Source of the DNA: Kaistella pullorum
GTDB lineage: Bacteria > Bacteroidota > Bacteroidia > Flavobacteriales > Weeksellaceae
Assembly: GCF_014837035.1 (NCBI RefSeq)
Contig: NZ_JACSPS010000001.1
Span: 738,374 to 802,373, forward strand
Length of the DNA: 64,000 nt
Direction: 5' to 3'
Shown: positions 43,012 to 51,987 of the stretch, one piece after another
How positions within the stretch are numbered: the first letter of the stretch is position 1
Layout: the number at the start of each line of letters is the position of its first letter
Position numbers and translations under genes: made by a program
Notes under the pieces: model-generated
Told to the model about the DNA's origin: nothing
Databases searched by the model: none
Seen by the model: the letters and a program-made list of their open reading frames with translations, nothing else

Positions 43012-44202
43012 TCAATCTAAAGTTTGGTAAGTCTTTATCAGAAGTTCTTCAATTTCGCGGAAAATATTTTTATTATCAAATTGATTATCAATATTTAATA
43101 GCTTCGTTTGAATTTCCGAAACCAGTTTTTTGTCGGTAAGGAACTCATGCATCGTTTTATATAATTCGTCGGTGTCGTAGCGAACCAATAATCCGGTTTC
43201 GCGGTTTCTGATCATTAATCCCACATCACCGGTATCAGTCGCGATAATGGGTTTCTGCAGAATCAGCGCCTCCGCAATCACTAGCGGCCAGGCCTCCGAT
43301 TCGCTTGGCAATATGAAAAAATCAGCGTTTTTGATGTAAGGATACGGATTCATTTGGTTGCCGGCGAGAATGAAAGTTTCTTCCACATTAAGCTTTTTTC
43401 GCTGTTCGAACAGGTTTGCGCGTTCTTCGCCGTCACCGATGATCATTACCGCATGCTGAAAACCTTCCAAAATAAGTTTCGCGTGCGCTTCCATCAATTT
43501 GTGGAGACCTTTCCGCGTATTCAGCCGACCGACCGCCACAAAAACCGGTGCTGACGGCATTTCCGGAACAAACGCATCAGCTTTTCGCCGAATTTCTGTG
43601 GTTGAAACTGCATTCGTAATCACGCTTTCGGGCGGATACGCAAGGTTTGGATGCTCACGGTGCATCAGTTTTCTGATATTTTCTGAGCAGTACACCATAT
43701 GATCGAACTGCGGGAACTGCTTCAGAATCTGCGGAACCAGGACCGCTAGTTGCCTTTCGTTGATTTCGGAATGAAACCAGCCTATTTTTTTTGATTTTTT
43801 GTTGGATGAATTCAGCACCGGTTCAAAATCGTTGTACGTCATCGCAATTTCGATGTCGAAAGACTTTTTCAAATAATCACGGTCAATTATCTGCGGGTTT
43901 CGGCGCAGTTTTTCGAGTTTCAATCGCCTTGCCACCAGTTGTATTTTTTGAATTAAAATATTTCCGGACAGGTCTTCCCTGCCTTTGGCCAAAACCACTT
44001 TGCGAATGTGCGTCGGTATCTCATTGCGGAGTTCGCCCTGATTTAAATTCAATAAAACCGTCAATTCAAACTTCTCCGGATCCAGGTTTGTAAGCAGACT
44101 CAATAATACTTTTTCCACGCCGCCCATTTCCATGGAACGGTGTCTGAAGAGGACTTTAATCTTTCGGGTAGGAGGCATGCGTATATTTGGCTTTAAAAAC
44201 AT
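43012..44202 (-). CDS. Glycosyltransferase family 4 protein
   Basis: A 396-residue GT-B enzyme of the same type as the gene after it. It has GGVEKVLLSLL near residue 28, VGRLNTRKGLHKLM, and the donor-site EX7E in PSESEAWPLVIAEAL near 325. The start is placed at the ATG at 44202 (MFLKPNIRMP); a further in-frame ATG lies at 44178. The long upstream extension to 44331 overlaps the methyltransferase remnant on the other strand and does not resemble the family. The pair 43012 and 41860 is probably cotranscribed. Confidence 0.82.
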   Translation of the reverse strand: MFLKPNIRMPPTRKIKVLFRHRSMEMGGVEKVLLSLLTNLDPEKFELTVLLNLNQGELRNEIPTHIRKVVLAKGREDLSGNILIQKIQLVARRLKLEKLRRNPQIIDRDYLKKSFDIEIAMTYNDFEPVLNSSNKKSKKIGWFHSEINERQLAVLVPQILKQFPQFDHMVYCSENIRKLMHREHPNLAYPPESVITNAVSTTEIRRKADAFVPEMPSAPVFVAVGRLNTRKGLHKLMEAHAKLILEGFQHAVMIIGDGEERANLFEQRKKLNVEETFILAGNQMNPYPYIKNADFFILPSESEAWPLVIAEALILQKPIIATDTGDVGLMIRNRETGLLVRYDTDELYKTMHEFLTDKKLVSEIQTKLLNIDNQFDNKNIFREIEELLIKTYQTLD

Positions 44203-44256
44203 GGAATTTAAAGAAAATAGATCAAATAATCTATTTTTATAAAAAAACCTCCACAA

Positions 44257-44469
44257 ATGACTGAATTGCTTTATGAAAGTGACAAAAGCTACGATGGCCG
44301 CATGTGGGCTTACCACGAGCTTTTCGCTCATCTGCGCAGCGGCGGGGTTTTAATCAGCGATGATATCGGTGATAATGCTGCTTTTAGAGACTTTTGCGAA
44401 GCGAATGATATTCAGCCCGAAATCGTAAGTTTTGAGGGGAAATATGTTGGGGTTTTCATTAAAGATTGA
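44257..44469 (+). pseudogene. 5'-truncated remnant of a SAM-dependent methyltransferase gene
   Basis: A plus-strand 70-codon frame, opposite in direction to both neighbours, encodes what looks like the C-terminal third of a class I methyltransferase: LLYESDKSYDGRMWAYHELFAHLRSGGVLISDD, then KYVGVF. The SDKSYDG and LRSGGVLISDD features match the post-motif and beta-5 region of such enzymes. No upstream codons with matching content exist: a stop lies 30 bases before the ATG and the SAM-binding glycine motif is missing. It overlaps the end of the next minus-strand gene by 11 bases. It is probably a leftover from a rearrangement. Confidence 0.6.
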
Positions 44470-45298
44470 CCTTTCGACACGGAAAACATTTAAAACATTT
44501 CATTTTCCGCAACAGGCGTTTTATTGTAGTGTTTTCTTTTTTATAAATGAATTCCGGAAGATTCGAAATGTCACCTCGCCTGACGCCATAGATTGTATCC
44601 AAACCCCGTCTGGCCGCTATTTCCGAAAGTACCCGGTGCCAACTTTCATTCTTTGTTTTTTCTAAATCTTTGCTGTGCGAGAGTCCGCCGGAATGAAGTC
44701 GATAATAATACAACGGCTGCGGAATATATTTAAAATCGCCTTTCTCATAAAGTTTCAGGATCAAATCCTGGTCTTCAGCCACGCGGAGCTCAGGATTAAT
44801 TCCATCCGTAAGGTTGTACACCGATTTACGAAACGTAAAAAAATGCGCCACCTCGAAATGGATGTTAAAGAAGAGCGCTTTTCCGTTGCGGACCTTTGCC
44901 GTATTCGGGAAGATTTTCGTTACATCAAGGTTTTCGTCGCATAAATACAGTTGCGAATAGGTTGCAACCGTCTTTTCATCGAAGTTGTTGATGCTTATTT
45001 CGAGCGCATTTTCGTGAAGTGCGTCATCCGGATCCACGAAACCGCAGATTTCTCCTTTCGCCAGCTCCACGCATCGTCGTTTCGTAAAACCTACGCCACG
45101 GTTTTTGTCATTCCTGTAAACCTTAATTTTCGAATTTCCTTCGGTAAATGCCTGGATTTTTTTAAAAGAACCGTCCGTAGAACAGTCATCAACCAGAATA
45201 ATCTCGAAATCGCGGTAGGTCTGTGCGCAGATACTTTCGTAGCACTTTTTGAAGTATTCAAAATGATTGTAATGCGGGACAAGAACCGAGAATAGCAT
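44459..45298 (-). CDS. Glycosyltransferase family 2 protein
   Basis: A 279-residue GT-A enzyme. It starts with the family sequence SVLVPHYNHFEYFKKCYESI, then IILVDDCSTDGS, GFVDPDDAL (metal-binding DXD-type) near 90 and AEDQDL near 180 (catalytic base region). The end is basic and cysteine-containing (KMKCFKCFPCRKV), perhaps membrane-associated. It follows the acyltransferase gene by 6 bases. The sugar is not predictable. Confidence 0.87.
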   Translation of the reverse strand: MLFSVLVPHYNHFEYFKKCYESICAQTYRDFEIILVDDCSTDGSFKKIQAFTEGNSKIKVYRNDKNRGVGFTKRRCVELAKGEICGFVDPDDALHENALEISINNFDEKTVATYSQLYLCDENLDVTKIFPNTAKVRNGKALFFNIHFEVAHFFTFRKSVYNLTDGINPELRVAEDQDLILKLYEKGDFKYIPQPLYYYRLHSGGLSHSKDLEKTKNESWHRVLSEIAARRGLDTIYGVRRGDISNLPEFIYKKENTTIKRLLRKMKCFKCFPCRKVNL

Positions 45299-45304
45299 AC
45301 AACT

Positions 45305-45874
45305 TTAAATGTTTTTTATTGATTGATTTTGGTTGGCAACCACCACCGAATTTGCGGGCACGTCTCTGTGCACCACGCAACCTGCGCCCAAAATTACATT
45401 GTCGCCTATCGTGACGCCTTTCAGAATGACACAGTTGGCACCCGTCCATACATTATTGCCGATTTTTACGGGAGCAGTGTTGAACTCGGTTTTGGAAACT
45501 GAAAATGGCTCAGAAGTATGCTGATGATTGTGGTCGAAAATTTTCGAACCTTCACCGAACAGGCAGTTTTCACCAATCTCGATGCGTTCCAGGCAAGTGA
45601 TTGTGGAGCGTGTGATGTATGTCCCGCGACCTACCAAAAAACTTGCCCGCGGTTTCACGGTAAGCAGATTATATTCATTGATCGTGACGTTTTCCGCAAT
45701 CTGAATTTTGGCTGAAGGGTCAATGCCAATTTTATTGTGCGTCCCAAGCCGGAAACTGCTGTGTACGTCGCTTTCCGGATTTACCGAAAACTGCTGCCGC
45801 TGTGCGTCAGCGCGCAGCCTGTGCAGAATTTCGTACAGCTTCGAAACCGATTTGGCGAGTAAACTTTTTATCAT
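45305..45874 (-). CDS. Hexapeptide-repeat acyltransferase (WbbJ/maltose acetyltransferase-like)
   Basis: A 189-residue left-handed beta-helix protein. The hexapeptide coil runs from about residue 45 to 180 (IGIDPSAKIQIAENVTINEY, VKIGNNVWTGANCVILKGVTIGDNVILGAGCVVHRDVP). The catalytic His is in DHNHQHT near 112. It probably acetylates a sugar of the polysaccharide. It precedes and is probably cotranscribed with the GT2 gene at 44459-45298. Confidence 0.83.
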   Translation of the reverse strand: MIKSLLAKSVSKLYEILHRLRADAQRQQFSVNPESDVHSSFRLGTHNKIGIDPSAKIQIAENVTINEYNLLTVKPRASFLVGRGTYITRSTITCLERIEIGENCLFGEGSKIFDHNHQHTSEPFSVSKTEFNTAPVKIGNNVWTGANCVILKGVTIGDNVILGAGCVVHRDVPANSVVVANQNQSIKNI

Positions 45875-45927
45875 CCTGTGTGCATTGGTGGTGCAGACAA
45901 ATCTAAGAATTTGAAAATATAATTAAG

Positions 45928-45935
45928 TATTTTTG
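45928..45935 (+). promoter_or_regulatory. TATTTTTG box before the plus-strand GT2 gene
   Basis: TATTTTTG ends 16 bases before the ATG at 45952. Confidence 0.4.
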
Positions 45936-45951
45936 ACGAAATATCACACAG

Positions 45952-46947
45952 ATGCTGCCTTTGGTTACCGTTTCGATCCCGCTTTTCCGCTGCGAAGATT
46001 TTATTGTCAAATGCCTTGAATCGGTACGTGCGCAAACTTACCAAAACATTGAAGTAACGCTGATCAATGACCAAACGCCGGATAAAAGTGTTGACATTGC
46101 AGAAAGTTTTATCCAAAAAAATCAGTTAAAAAACTGGAGAATCTTCCATTTAGAACAAAATTCCGGGCTTTCGGTGGTAAGGAATAAAGGAATCGAAACT
46201 GCCCGCGGGAAATATCTTTTTTTTCTTGACAGTGACGATTATTTAAAGGAAAACTGCATAGAAGTGCTCGTTGAAACCGCCGAAAGGACCGGCGCTGAAA
46301 TGACCGTCGCGCAACTCGAATGTGAGCAGTTGAAATCAGGTGAAAAATCGATCTGTATCCCGCTGTTGTCAAATCAGGAAGTGATTGAAGGTAATCTTTC
46401 GGTGATGAAGGCTTTTGCAGACGGCGACTTGGTGACTTACGCTGTTAATAAGCTAATGCTCACGGAGTTTCTTCGCAAAAATGAACTTTGGTTCGTGCCC
46501 GGTCTTTTTGCGCAGGATGAACTCTGGACTTTTCATACCATGCTCAAACTTAACAAAATAGCACTGCGAAAGGAGCTGACATACACGTATGTTTTGCATG
46601 AAAAATCGGTGATTCACAACCGAAACAGGCGGCATTTTGACAATTGGGCCACAATTATAGAACATTTCACACAGTCATTAGAATCAACTAAAGACCCGCA
46701 AATCCGCAATTTGATCCGCACGCACATTGTGAATTATAAAACGATGACTTTAGTGATGAACTGGAAGGCAAAACAGGACGCGCGAGAATGGCTTTACAGT
46801 TTCGGGCGGTACAAAAAGTACCCAAATCTGCGCTTAAAAGATTATTTCAGTCCCGGTTTCAGTAGTTCTGTGAAGAAAAAATCACTCAAACTTGCTCTGC
46901 CGCCGGCTTTGGCTGTACAGTATTTCCGTTGGATGTATTACCGCTGA
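45952..46947 (+). CDS. Glycosyltransferase family 2 protein
   Basis: A 331-residue GT-A enzyme read against the flow of the cluster. It has VSIPLFRCEDFIVKCLESVRAQ, LINDQTPDKS, the metal-binding FLDSDDY near residue 93 and FAQDELW near 184. The C-terminal 100 residues are helical and basic (SSSVKKKSLKLALPPALAVQYFRWMYYR). Its TGA stop and the TCA of the convergent gene's stop are directly adjacent. Acceptor and donor unknown. Confidence 0.87.
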   Translation: MLPLVTVSIPLFRCEDFIVKCLESVRAQTYQNIEVTLINDQTPDKSVDIAESFIQKNQLKNWRIFHLEQNSGLSVVRNKGIETARGKYLFFLDSDDYLKENCIEVLVETAERTGAEMTVAQLECEQLKSGEKSICIPLLSNQEVIEGNLSVMKAFADGDLVTYAVNKLMLTEFLRKNELWFVPGLFAQDELWTFHTMLKLNKIALRKELTYTYVLHEKSVIHNRNRRHFDNWATIIEHFTQSLESTKDPQIRNLIRTHIVNYKTMTLVMNWKAKQDAREWLYSFGRYKKYPNLRLKDYFSPGFSSSVKKKSLKLALPPALAVQYFRWMYYR

Positions 46948-47958
46948 TCATTTTTTTATTTGATAAAAGCGGCTGAAAAGGTTGTAGTCTGACAATAAAA
47001 TTTGGTGATAGAACCGAATAAAACCATTAAAGTTTTTAAATAAAACCGGCCGGTCAATTTCTCTAAACGCGGTTCGGAGACGTTCATTTTGTCTGTAAGA
47101 TTCCTCAGCGGGCAATTCTTTGCGAAAATGCTGGAAGGCTTTCATCGCATCGATCAGATTTTTATACGCAACCAGCTCAAAAACTTCCTTCCTTTCATTG
47201 TAGATGCCATGGTTTTTAGCGAAACTGCGCATATACATATCGGTGACCACCAGATCGGTTTTCTTTATGTTAAATGATTTAGCCGAAGAATCGGGGTGGA
47301 CAAAATGTGTGTAAATACCGCTGCACGAGCCAATTAGTTTTACGTTTTTCAAGATTAATCTCTCCACGATCTCATCTGCGTTCAAAAGTTTTTCCGTAAA
47401 CCTGAACGACACCTTTTGGAAGACTTCACGGCGGTAAATTCCACGGAAATGGAAATCATAACGTCCCAGCGTAAGCCGCAGCGCATCTTCGCCGCTGATC
47501 TGGTGCGGAATAAAAGCGGACTCTGTATCGAGCGGCTGATGCAGCGAATAAATGTTTTTAATATTTCCATCGGGAAATACGGTTTTCACAATCATTCCGA
47601 CCATCCCGAGAGCAGGTTTTTCTGTAAAAGCCTGAACCCCTTTTTCAATAGCATCCGCGGAAAGCAAATCATCGTGATCGAAAAGCATCACCAAATCACC
47701 TGTGGCAACGTCCTGTCCGGCCGCTTTTGCATATTGCGCGGTTCCTTCGTTGGGTTTATCAATGATTAAAATACGTGAATCTTTTTCAGCATACATCTTC
47801 AGCTGTGTGAGTGTTTCATCTTTAGAACCGTCATTTACGCAGATCAACTCGAGATTGTGGTAGGTTTGGGCAAGTAAACAATCCATCGCACGATGTACAA
47901 AGTTCCCCAGTGAAACTGAGTTGTAGAAGGTGGTGATGACGGAAACTTTGGGTTTCAT
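46948..47958 (-). CDS. Glycosyltransferase family 2 protein
   Basis: A 336-residue GT-A enzyme: VSVITTFYNSVSLGNFVHRAMDCL at the start, CVNDGSKDET, the metal-binding FDHDDLL near residue 93 and a RGIYRREVF acceptor-side segment near 173. It converges with the previous GT2 gene with no base between the two stops. A 38-base gap separates it from the GT4 gene upstream, so they may be cotranscribed. Confidence 0.87.
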   Translation of the reverse strand: MKPKVSVITTFYNSVSLGNFVHRAMDCLLAQTYHNLELICVNDGSKDETLTQLKMYAEKDSRILIIDKPNEGTAQYAKAAGQDVATGDLVMLFDHDDLLSADAIEKGVQAFTEKPALGMVGMIVKTVFPDGNIKNIYSLHQPLDTESAFIPHQISGEDALRLTLGRYDFHFRGIYRREVFQKVSFRFTEKLLNADEIVERLILKNVKLIGSCSGIYTHFVHPDSSAKSFNIKKTDLVVTDMYMRSFAKNHGIYNERKEVFELVAYKNLIDAMKAFQHFRKELPAEESYRQNERLRTAFREIDRPVLFKNFNGFIRFYHQILLSDYNLFSRFYQIKK

Positions 47959-47996
47959 TTAATAGAAATTTAAATTGGCGATGCCGAATGACCTTT

Positions 47997-49112
47997 TTAT
48001 TTTAATTTTTGCAGCACAGCGCGGATTTTTGTGATGTTTTTTTCATTGCTCATTACAGAGCAGTAATCGCCTTTAATCCTTTGTGCAAAAGATTCAAGTA
48101 CGTCAGGGTTATCGTAGAGGTAAATGATCGCGTTGGCCATTTCATCGATATCGCGGTTGATAAAGATCCCGTTTACGCCATCCTGAATCACCATTGACGG
48201 CAGCCCGATAAACGTGGAAACCGACGGAATATTCGAAAGACTGGCCTCACAAAACATCGTTGGTGCACCATCGCCACTGGACGCGATCACCGCAAGGTCC
48301 ACATCATTATAAAACTCGATCATTTCTTCGTAAGGCGCATCAAATGAGGTCTTGAGGCGTATATTTCGGCCTGTTGCCAACACTTTTTTCACTGCTGGTT
48401 CGATGATTTCGAAAAACCCTTTCACGGGCCGGTGCGGATTTCCTGTCCAGCCTAAAGTGAAAACTTCACTTTTGACTTTCTTAAAACCGAAACATTCTTC
48501 TTTATATATTCCGAGTGCAAATTCAAGGTTCGGCGTGTACTGCTTGTACGCATTGATGAGATTATCGTTGGCCAACAGAAGGAAATCGTAGTGTTTAAGG
48601 TACTTTTCAAAAAATTCTGCGCGGGAAAGCGCATTTACATTCGTCCTTGTTTTAATGTCGAACTCGGGACCAAGATGCGGAAAACAATCATTAAAAATTC
48701 CTACTAAATTTTTAGTTCCTTTAAACGGGATCTCCGAGCTGTACTGGAAGAAATATGCCATCGAAACGACATAATCGAAGTGTAATTTTTCGGTTTCAGT
48801 ACTTTCATCATTGAATGGAACCACTGTGTTTTTTGTAAACCTTGGGTAAGAATAGTTGCCTGAGGGATGTATGAACTGTACTTTCCGCTTTTCGCAGGAA
48901 GCCACTTTAAGAAGCTGGAAACGAACCGTGGAAATTAAATTCAATATGAAAATCTGAAACCGATTTGTTTTTTTTAATGCTTTAATTCGGTACGGTTCAT
49001 TGCAGACATAGTAGCAAACGTATTCGTCGGCTAATTTCAGTGACCAGGATTTTACCATGAAGTAAAAAGCCCAGTCTTTGAAATCGACTTCGAACAGAAT
49101 AGTTTTTTTCAT
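47997..49112 (-). CDS. Glycosyltransferase (GT4-like)
   Basis: A 371-residue protein starting at the ATG at 49112 (MKKTILFEVDFKDW). A donor-domain segment TLGWTGNPHRPVKGFFEII lies near 240, and SSGDGAPTMFCEASLSNIPSVST with a final glutamate pair near 300 resembles the GT4 donor site, although the first glutamate of the EX7E pattern is replaced by Gly/Asp. So it is a divergent member. The in-frame extension to 49187 overlaps the divergent GT2 gene and is rejected. Confidence 0.78.
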   Translation of the reverse strand: MKKTILFEVDFKDWAFYFMVKSWSLKLADEYVCYYVCNEPYRIKALKKTNRFQIFILNLISTVRFQLLKVASCEKRKVQFIHPSGNYSYPRFTKNTVVPFNDESTETEKLHFDYVVSMAYFFQYSSEIPFKGTKNLVGIFNDCFPHLGPEFDIKTRTNVNALSRAEFFEKYLKHYDFLLLANDNLINAYKQYTPNLEFALGIYKEECFGFKKVKSEVFTLGWTGNPHRPVKGFFEIIEPAVKKVLATGRNIRLKTSFDAPYEEMIEFYNDVDLAVIASSGDGAPTMFCEASLSNIPSVSTFIGLPSMVIQDGVNGIFINRDIDEMANAIIYLYDNPDVLESFAQRIKGDYCSVMSNEKNITKIRAVLQKLK

Positions 49113-49130
49113 ACAGATAGTAAAAGTAAC

Positions 49131-49138
49131 TAAATTTG
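49131..49138 (+). promoter_or_regulatory. TAAATTTG box before the GT2 gene at 49146
   Basis: TAAATTTG ends 7 bases before the ATG at 49146. Confidence 0.55.
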
Positions 49139-49145
49139 TACATAC

Positions 49146-49970
49146 ATGAAATTCACCATTTTCACACCTACATTCAATCGTGCACATTTGCTGCCCCGGC
49201 TGTTTGAGAGCATTACACAGCTCGATTTCAATGATTTTGAATGGGTGATTGTGGATGATGGTTCAACAGATGAAACGAAAAAAGTAGTTTCAGAATTTAT
49301 TTCAAATTCAAGCTTTCCAATTCGCTATTTTGAGCAGGAAAATCAGGGGAAACATGCGGCGACTAATCTCGGTGTGGAGCACGCTGAGGGCGACTTTTTC
49401 TTCATCGTAGACAGTGATGACTGGTTGCCGGCAGAAGCTTTGTCTGTTGCACTGCGATATACAGAGCGTATTCAGTCTTCTGAAATTGCTGGAATTGTAG
49501 GCAAACGGTCTTTCGGTGACACAATGCACGATTTTCCCTTCACCGAGCGCGTCAGTACGCCGCTGGAGATGAGGTACCGGTTTAAAAATAATTTTGACTT
49601 AGCGGAAATCTACAAAACTGAAGTACTTAAAGAATTTCCTTTCCCGGTTTTTTCAGGCGAAAAGTTTATAACAGAATCGCTCGTCTGGTTTAGAATTGCC
49701 TCAAAGTATCAGCTTCTTTATTTTAATGAATTTATTTATCACTGTGAATATCAGGCAGATGGGCTTACGGATAATTACCGAGAGCTGATGGAAACCAATC
49801 CGAAAGGTTCACTGCTCTATTTTGGTGAGTTGCTGAGAAACAGGATTCCGGCAGATGCAAAAAAGACCGCCGCCAGGAATTTCAATTCCATTGCGCGACT
49901 CAATGGTCACAGTCAGATTTGGGTCTTATGGAAACTGGGTTTCCGCAATTATCTACGCATTTTTAGCTGA
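49146..49970 (+). CDS. Glycosyltransferase family 2 protein
   Basis: A 274-residue GT-A enzyme: FTIFTPTFNRAHLLPRLFESI, VIVDDGSTDETK, the metal-binding FIVDSDDW near 83 and a second acidic site near 180 (ITESLVW). It is read on the plus strand between two minus-strand glycosyltransferases. Its last 18 bases overlap the end of the convergent GT4 gene. The donor sugar is unknown. Confidence 0.87.
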   Translation: MKFTIFTPTFNRAHLLPRLFESITQLDFNDFEWVIVDDGSTDETKKVVSEFISNSSFPIRYFEQENQGKHAATNLGVEHAEGDFFFIVDSDDWLPAEALSVALRYTERIQSSEIAGIVGKRSFGDTMHDFPFTERVSTPLEMRYRFKNNFDLAEIYKTEVLKEFPFPVFSGEKFITESLVWFRIASKYQLLYFNEFIYHCEYQADGLTDNYRELMETNPKGSLLYFGELLRNRIPADAKKTAARNFNSIARLNGHSQIWVLWKLGFRNYLRIFS

Positions 49971-51104
49971 AATTTCTTTAATGATTTCGCTCATTTTTTC
50001 TGCCCAAACTTGCCAGTTCAGTTCCTCTTCATACTTATGGCGAGCATTTTCCGAAAGTTCTTTGAGACGCACTCTTTTATTTAATATTTCGCGCTCGATC
50101 AGGTTGGCATAATCTTCAGCGGTTGCATTTTCGGGTAAGAGAAAGCCCGTTTTTCCGTGCTCAACAATCGAGGGAACACCGCCGGTATCAGTGCTTATGA
50201 CGGGCAAGGAGAATCCAGCGGCTTCGCAAAAAGCAATCGGAGAACAATCGGTGCGCGTGGGCACAAACATAAAATGGGCTTCGGACAGGTGACGTTCTAT
50301 TTCGGCCAGTTCGCAGGGATAATTTTTATTTAAAAACGGAATGATTTCTACAAATACTTCCTGCACATCGGGCGTGCAGCCCATAATCTTAAATTTTAAG
50401 TCATAGCCTTTTTCGTGCAGAATTTTTACGGCTGCAAGTGCGATATCGCCACCTTTCCGTTCCCAGCCGACACCCGAAAACAAGATGTTTAATGGTCCGG
50501 AATAATCCTTTTCCAGCAATGCAAAATTGGGCACGCGGAGGTTTGCTCCAAACTTTACGACCGAAATCTTTCGCGAGGGGATTCCGTAGGTTTTATTTGC
50601 GTCTTTGGCAGCCCAATCCGATGAAAATACGAGCTGCTTAGCGTTATTGAATGCCTTTTCTTCAAGCAGACGCGTGATTTTTTTTGAAAGCCAACCCATG
50701 CCCAAAAAGCCGGGGTTATAACCAATCAGTTTATTAAAAGTTCCGTCATTTAGGTATAGGATCGGTTTAGTAATGTTTAAAAAAGCTACTTCATTAATAT
50801 AGGTTGGGGAAAAAAGCAGGTCGTAGTCTGTGCTTTGAAGGATTTTTTGGGTTTTTTTGGATGCAAGGAAAGCTTTTAAAATAAAATGATGAGAATTGAA
50901 GCGCCTGCGGAAAGTGCGTTCGTAAATATTTTGAATAGAAGCAAATATTTTTTCCTCCCTTGCCGAAAATTTCCCGGTTGGAATCCAGACGATATCAAAG
51001 CCCTGCGCCTGTAGGGATTCGTACATCTTGAACATGGTGCCGGACCAATGCCGCCGGTCCTCAAGTGGCTGGCTGCTGAGAAAAGCGATCCTTAATGCTG
51101 CCAT
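49953..51104 (-). CDS. Glycosyltransferase family 4 protein
   Basis: A 383-residue GT-B enzyme: LRIAFLSSQPLEDRRHWSGTMFKMYESL at the acceptor side, NILFSGVGWERKGGDIALAAV near 208 and the donor-site VPTRTDCSPIAFCEAAGFSLPVIS near 285. The first glutamate of EX7E is replaced by Asp (TRTDCSPIAFCE). The start at 51104 overlaps the upstream GT2 gene by 44 bases; a later start would remove the conserved first strand, so the overlap is probably real. Confidence 0.83.
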   Translation of the reverse strand: MAALRIAFLSSQPLEDRRHWSGTMFKMYESLQAQGFDIVWIPTGKFSAREEKIFASIQNIYERTFRRRFNSHHFILKAFLASKKTQKILQSTDYDLLFSPTYINEVAFLNITKPILYLNDGTFNKLIGYNPGFLGMGWLSKKITRLLEEKAFNNAKQLVFSSDWAAKDANKTYGIPSRKISVVKFGANLRVPNFALLEKDYSGPLNILFSGVGWERKGGDIALAAVKILHEKGYDLKFKIMGCTPDVQEVFVEIIPFLNKNYPCELAEIERHLSEAHFMFVPTRTDCSPIAFCEAAGFSLPVISTDTGGVPSIVEHGKTGFLLPENATAEDYANLIEREILNKRVRLKELSENARHKYEEELNWQVWAEKMSEIIKEISAKNA

Positions 51105-51987
51105 TTTTGATTATATAAATTGTGAGGATTTTGTACTTCTTTAAAATCCAAAACAGGAATTTCGCGGCTGTCATTATATTCCTCTTTTTTATTGCTAAAC
51201 TGAAACCCAGCCGGCTGCGCGAAAATATCTGCCAGTCTGCGAGATTTTTTATTTTACCCTTATGATACTCACCGATGGTTTGGTCTAAGGTGTTGTGCCG
51301 CAAATCTTTATTTAAGTTGTGGCCGAACGAAATACCCTGTTCGTGACGACGGTACGCAGACATTGTACAGCTGATACCGATCAACTTTCCCGTGGTAGAG
51401 GCTGCCAAAAAAAGAATTGTGTCAAAATACAGCAAATCCGCATCCCGGAGTGTGACTTTAAAAGCGTCAGATTCAAGTACATCGCGGCGCATCACCACCG
51501 AGGCGGTGTGGATAATCCAGTGACGATAGATTTCGGTAGCAGAATATTCGCGGTCCTGGATTTCTGCAAATATTTTTCCGTCATACTCGCTATGCGTCGA
51601 AACGTTGATGACTTGGTGAAATGTCAGCGCACAATCCGGGTTTCCGTCCATCAGTTTTAGCTGCACCGAGAGTTTCGCGGCATCGGTCCAGTAGTCGTCA
51701 CCTTCACAAAAGGCGAGAAATTCGCCGGTCGCCTTTTTCAAAGCAAAATAGAAATTAGGCGTGGCGCCAAGGTTCTTTGGATGGTTGAAATATTTGACTT
51801 TAAAATTTGCCGGTACATCCGCAATCTTTTGCCGGATTTTCGCGTCTGTATTGTCGGTGGAAGCATCATTACAGATAATCAGCTCGATATTACCTTCAAA
51901 ATCCTGCATGAAAATACCGCCCAGGTTTTTTCCGATGAAATCCTGGTGGTTGTAGGTGAGGACGATGATGGAGACTTTAGGATGCAT
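51061..51987 (-). CDS. Glycosyltransferase family 2 protein
   Basis: A 308-residue GT-A enzyme: VSIIVLTYNHQDFIGKNLGGIF, IICNDASTDNTD, the metal-binding CEGDDYW near 96 and a long helical C-terminus. Its ATG overlaps the stop of the upstream GT2 gene by one base (TAATG), so the two are coupled. Confidence 0.88.
   Translation of the reverse strand: MHPKVSIIVLTYNHQDFIGKNLGGIFMQDFEGNIELIICNDASTDNTDAKIRQKIADVPANFKVKYFNHPKNLGATPNFYFALKKATGEFLAFCEGDDYWTDAAKLSVQLKLMDGNPDCALTFHQVINVSTHSEYDGKIFAEIQDREYSATEIYRHWIIHTASVVMRRDVLESDAFKVTLRDADLLYFDTILFLAASTTGKLIGISCTMSAYRRHEQGISFGHNLNKDLRHNTLDQTIGEYHKGKIKNLADWQIFSRSRLGFSLAIKKRNIMTAAKFLFWILKKYKILTIYIIKNGSIKDRFSQQPAT

Noticed and set aside
44203-44331. N-terminal extension of the GT4 gene at 43012
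   Set aside because: It overlaps the methyltransferase remnant and contains no GT4-like sequence.
49113-49187. N-terminal extension of the GT4-like gene at 47997
   Set aside because: It overlaps the divergent GT2 gene and its promoter box.
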